Shown here piece by piece: positions 6,479 through 8,807 of a stretch of 8,807 nucleotides of DNA. This stretch comes from an uncultured Bacteroidota bacterium (lineage in GTDB: Bacteria > Bacteroidota > Bacteroidia > 2-12-FULL-35-15): the NCBI GenBank assembly GCA_903889605.1, contig CAISYK010000782.1:1-8807 (forward strand), read 5' to 3'. A program made the position numbers and the translations under genes. Numbering within the stretch: the first letter of the stretch is position 1; every line of letters starts with the position of its first letter. Under the pieces are notes generated by a model that had not been told where the DNA came from, made no database searches, and saw only the letters and a list, made by a program, of their open reading frames with translations.

Positions 6479-6943
6479 ATGAAAACAGACAACAGTAAGT
6501 TAACAGCAGGTAAAATTGTCTTCACATTAGTCTATATTTTGATATTCCCGGCATTACTTCTTTTTCTTTCAAATGACTGGTATTGGGTTGAAGGCTGGAT
6601 TTTCAGTATCTGGTTTATTATACTTTGTTATTCTACAATTATATATTTATACTATAAAGACCCATCATTGCTTGCCGAAAGATATAAACTACCGGGAACA
6701 GCCGATCAGAAAGGATGGGACAAGTATGTTGTATGTGGCTTGGTTATAGGCTTTACAGCATGGATTGTCATTCTGCCGTTAGATGCAAAGAGATTTGCCT
6801 GGACTGCAAACTTCCCTTTATGGCTGAAAATTTTGGGAGGGGTTGAATTAATATTATCATTCATTTTGTTTTTTCGTTCATATTATGATAATACCTTCTT
6901 ATCGCCGTTGGTAAGTATCCCTCTATTCTACCGCGTCTTGTAA
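6479..6943 (+). pseudogene. Isoprenylcysteine carboxyl methyltransferase-like membrane protein, truncated by IS66
   Basis: The first 144 codons (6479-6910) encode the N-terminal part of a multi-spanning membrane protein. There are four hydrophobic helices at roughly 11-30, 36-57, 83-102 and 114-133, the loop DPSLLAERYKLPG (60-72), and RSYYDNTFLSPL leading to the junction. In intact relatives of the ICMT/phospholipid methyltransferase-like family this segment continues into VRIQ... and the RHPxYxG motif that binds S-adenosylmethionine. All of that catalytic half is missing here. The reading frame runs directly into the insertion-sequence terminus at 6911 and adds ten foreign residues (VSIPLFYRVL) before a TAA at 6941-6943. 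No enzyme activity is expected. The rest of the gene should lie on the far side of the IS, outside the window. The family assignment is from remembered motif resemblance, so moderate certainty. Confidence 0.75.
6911..6935. repeat. Terminal inverted repeat of the IS66 element (tnpC-side end)
   Basis: The sequence begins GTAAGTATCCCTCTATTC, with the GTAA tip characteristic of IS66-family ends. The tnpC stop codon (6923-6925, minus strand) lies inside it, as is common in compact IS66 elements. The partner repeat is outside the window, so the inner boundary is approximate. Confidence 0.6.
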
Positions 6944-8432
6944 TTTAACTGGCAATAGTTTATATAGGTCAGATTTTTTTGTATCTGGTAATTTTGATAG
7001 TGTTTCTTCAAGCCATTTATAAGGATTGATATTGTTTTTTTTGCAGCAGGTAATAAAGCTGTAAATAATTCCAGCTCTTGCTGCTGCTTCATGAGAACCG
7101 GCAAACAAATAATTTTTCCTTCCTAAAGCAACTGGTCTAATTGCATTTTCTACAAGATTATTATCTATTTCCAACATGCCATCACTTGCAAATACAATTA
7201 GTTTATGCCATCTCACGTTCATGTATGACATAGCTTTACCTATTGGGCTTTTTGGCGTTACCTGTAACTGGTTTTCGTTTAACCAATTTTTCATTTCAGT
7301 TAGCAGAGGGACACTTTTTTCTTGTCTGATTATAAAGCGTCCTTCATGATTAAGTTTTAATTTTCTTGCCTCATCTTCAATGGCATATAACTCTTGTAGT
7401 TTATCCAGCATCCAGATTGCTCTTGCATTATCATTTTGCTGTGCATCAAAAAAATATCTTCGTGCATGGGCCATGCAGCCTGCTAGTTTTATTTTTTTGT
7501 TAGGCAACGCATCATACACCGCATAGCCATCTGTTTGCAAGTAGCCTTCGTAATCCAATAAAAAATTACCTGGTGCCGTTTGTCCCCGGCTGGGGTCATA
7601 TTCATATAATACAAGCCCATTCTCAACATCGTGATATACCCAATAGTAACCTCTATGTGTTGTCCCTTTTTTGTCTTTATCCAATACTTTTATTGGCGTT
7701 TCGTCGGCTTGCAGATACTTGCTTTTTTTGACTTGATCAACTAATTCAACATGCAGATATTCTAAAAAGCTTTATTGATTCTGCAACCCAATTACCTAAG
7801 GTTGATTCACTTAATTTCACCCCTAATCGTTCGTATTTTTTTTGCTGACGATACAACGGCATGTGGTCAACGTACTTATCAAGCAGCAACATGGTTAACA
7901 AACTCACATCTACAATTCCGCCTTGCAATGGGCGCGAAGGAAGTTCTGCTATAACAATTCCTTCTTTGTTTGCTTTTGCATATTTGGGGCGAATGATTTT
8001 TTTAACAAAAAACTTTTGCGGGGTTATGGCAAGCAGCTCTGTTACTTCTTCGCCAATCTTAACCATATCATCAGTTTTATCTAAAGGTTCTATCACAGTA
8101 ACAATACGCTCCAAGTCAGCTGGTATATCCAGCTTTGAATAATCTGTTCGTTTTGTATTTGTTTTTTTGCGATGAAAGGAGTTCTTTTGCTCTTCTATAT
8201 CTTGAGGTAAATCTAAATCTACTTTTTCGGTAAATTCTATGATCGTTTGTTCTGGATTTTCAATGGCTTTGTGTTGTTCCTGCTTTGAACCAAACACCAT
8301 TTTCTGAAAAATACTAACCTGATGTTTTAAATTATCTATTTGTTTTTTTTGTTCGGTTATTACAGATTTTTGTTCCGTAATAACAGAAATAAATTCATTA
8401 GAAGAATAGGTGTTATAATCGTTTTTTATCAC
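6923..8432 (-). pseudogene. tnpC: IS66 transposase TnpC, frameshifted
   Basis: DDE transposase split into two frames. The upstream part (8432 to 7746) has an N-terminal coiled-coil region (residues 1-45), the FGSKQEQ motif (48-54), and GGIVDVSLLTMLLLDKYVDH followed by MPLYRQQKKYERLG. The downstream part carries YLQADETPIKVL, TDGYAVYD, AGCMAHARRYF and DNNLVENAIRP, then the C-terminal NPYKWLEETLSKLP segment. A run of five A's at 7764-7768 (T's in the coding strand) marks the break. Removing one base joins SIKL to LEYLHVELVDQVKKSKYLQA and yields a 502-residue protein, normal for TnpC, with the catalytic triad at about D243, D301 and E428. The zinc-finger cysteines of classical TnpC are absent from the N-terminal half, as I recall for Bacteroidota members of the family. 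As written, the product stops after 228 residues, before the catalytic core. Confidence 0.9.
8346..8387 (-). repeat. Tandem 21-bp repeat encoding a duplicated heptad in TnpC
   Basis: Two adjacent 21-bp units (8346-8366 and 8367-8387) differ at three positions, all silent, and each encodes SVITEQK (residues 16-22 and 23-29 of TnpC). A seven-residue unit is one turn pair of a coiled coil, so the duplication lengthens the N-terminal oligomerisation helix by one heptad without breaking its register. Confidence 0.7.
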
Positions 8433-8479
8433 GAAGCAAAGATGCGCTAAAAGTACTGATAATGCTAATAAATATACAC

Positions 8480-8807
8480 CTATTTGCTAACATATTTATG
8501 TGAATAACGCAGTCGTTTTTGTACTGTTTTTAATGCAACGCCCTGAAGCATAAAAAGTAATTGTTCGGCATTAATTTGACTTGATAAATTCCCATCTAAT
8601 GATGGTAATTCATAAGTCCCTTTTTCCAATCGTTTGAAAAATAACGCAAAGCCATCATCTTGCCAATGCAATAGTTTTAACTGCGTTTTTCGACGATTAA
8701 GAAAAATAAACAAATCGCCGCTTAATGGATTTTTCCTTAATTGATTGGTTACAAGACCGCTCAATGAATCAATACCGCTTCGCATATCCGTGCTTTGCGA
8801 ATAAACG
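8480..8807 (-). CDS. tnpB: IS66 accessory protein TnpB (5' end beyond window)
   Basis: Small IS66 Orf2 protein needed for transposition in this family; its biochemical role is not settled. Recognisable segments are NPLSGDLFIFLNRRKTQLKL followed by LHWQDDGFALFFKRLEKGTYE, both strongly conserved in TnpB. The methionine at 8785 is unlikely to be the start, because the frame stays open to the window edge and reads VYSQSTDMRSGIDSLSGLV. That matches the usual internal TnpB motif YxxxTDMRxxxDxLxGLV, and typical TnpB has about 15 residues more before it. The gene is therefore partial here. It ends 47 nt before the tnpC start; many IS66 elements have closer spacing or overlap. No frameshift is visible in the portion present. 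Confidence 0.92.
   Translation of the reverse strand, partial: VYSQSTDMRSGIDSLSGLVTNQLRKNPLSGDLFIFLNRRKTQLKLLHWQDDGFALFFKRLEKGTYELPSLDGNLSSQINAEQLLFMLQGVALKTVQKRLRYSHKYVSK

Larger units (their letters stand above)
6911..8807 (-). mobile_element. IS66-family insertion sequence (incomplete in window)
   Basis: The element contains tnpC and tnpB in the order and orientation typical of IS66. Its terminus is placed at 6911 for three reasons: GTAAGTATCC there has the GTAA start common to IS66 inverted repeats, it lies only 12 bases beyond the tnpC stop, and the interrupted methyltransferase-like frame loses family resemblance exactly there. IS66 elements usually duplicate 8 bp of target; the candidate is CGCCGTTG at 6903-6910, which should reappear at the other end. 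The element continues past 8807, so the remaining tnpB start, any tnpA and the second terminus are not visible. The frameshifted tnpC suggests this copy cannot move by itself unless the shift is suppressed or is a sequencing error. Confidence 0.88.

Noticed and set aside
7861..8142. Plus-strand open frame of 93 codons
   Set aside because: It lies opposite conserved TnpC coding sequence, so it is an antisense shadow.
8356..8384. 8-bp inverted repeat GTTATTAC/GTAATAAC as an operator
   Set aside because: It falls inside tnpC coding sequence and arises from silent differences between the two heptad repeat units.

Overview
The window looks like AT-rich chromosomal DNA from a Bacteroidota (Bacteroidetes) species. 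The evidence is an outer-membrane TonB-dependent receptor with a C-terminal phenylalanine, A-rich leaders with little Shine-Dalgarno character, and an IS66 element of the subtype whose transposase lacks zinc-finger cysteines. I cannot name the genus from sequence alone.

Positions 18-6234 hold a compact, same-strand cluster for NAD(P) cofactor salvage: nicotinamide phosphoribosyltransferase (nadV), an ADP-ribosylglycohydrolase (DraG/ADPRH family), a TonB-dependent receptor, a PnuC-type vitamin permease, and a NadR-type bifunctional NMN adenylyltransferase/ribosylnicotinamide kinase. The last four genes are separated by 2 nt or overlap (2 nt gap, 1 nt overlap, 40 nt overlap), so they are almost certainly co-transcribed. 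The logic is coherent. The receptor and PnuC would bring a pyridine nucleoside or a related nutrient across the two membranes, NadR would phosphorylate and adenylate it, and NadV would recycle free nicotinamide to NMN, which NadR can also adenylate. The glycohydrolase links the cluster to ADP-ribose turnover.

The only real gap in the cluster, 1518-1701 between nadV and the glycohydrolase, is not an ordinary spacer. It carries a decayed fragment of a macrodomain (ADP-ribose-binding) gene, recognisable by the signature D-A-I-V-N-A-A ... G-G-S-V-D-G and broken by frameshifts and stops. The ancestral cluster therefore probably had two ADP-ribose-processing enzymes.

Positions 6235-6478 are intergenic and contain a GC-rich REP-like palindrome. 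A gene for a membrane protein of the isoprenylcysteine carboxyl methyltransferase-like family starts at 6479 and is cut after 144 codons by an IS66-family insertion sequence whose terminus (GTAAGTATCC...) lies at 6911. The element fills the rest of the window on the minus strand: tnpC (broken by a one-base insertion in a homopolymer) and the 3' part of tnpB, which runs off the window edge. Any tnpA and the other terminus lie outside.

I see no tRNA, rRNA, CRISPR array or recognisable riboswitch. No wholly new system is evident. The most interesting points are the composition of the salvage cluster, the macrodomain relic inside it, and the unresolved substrate of its uptake pair.
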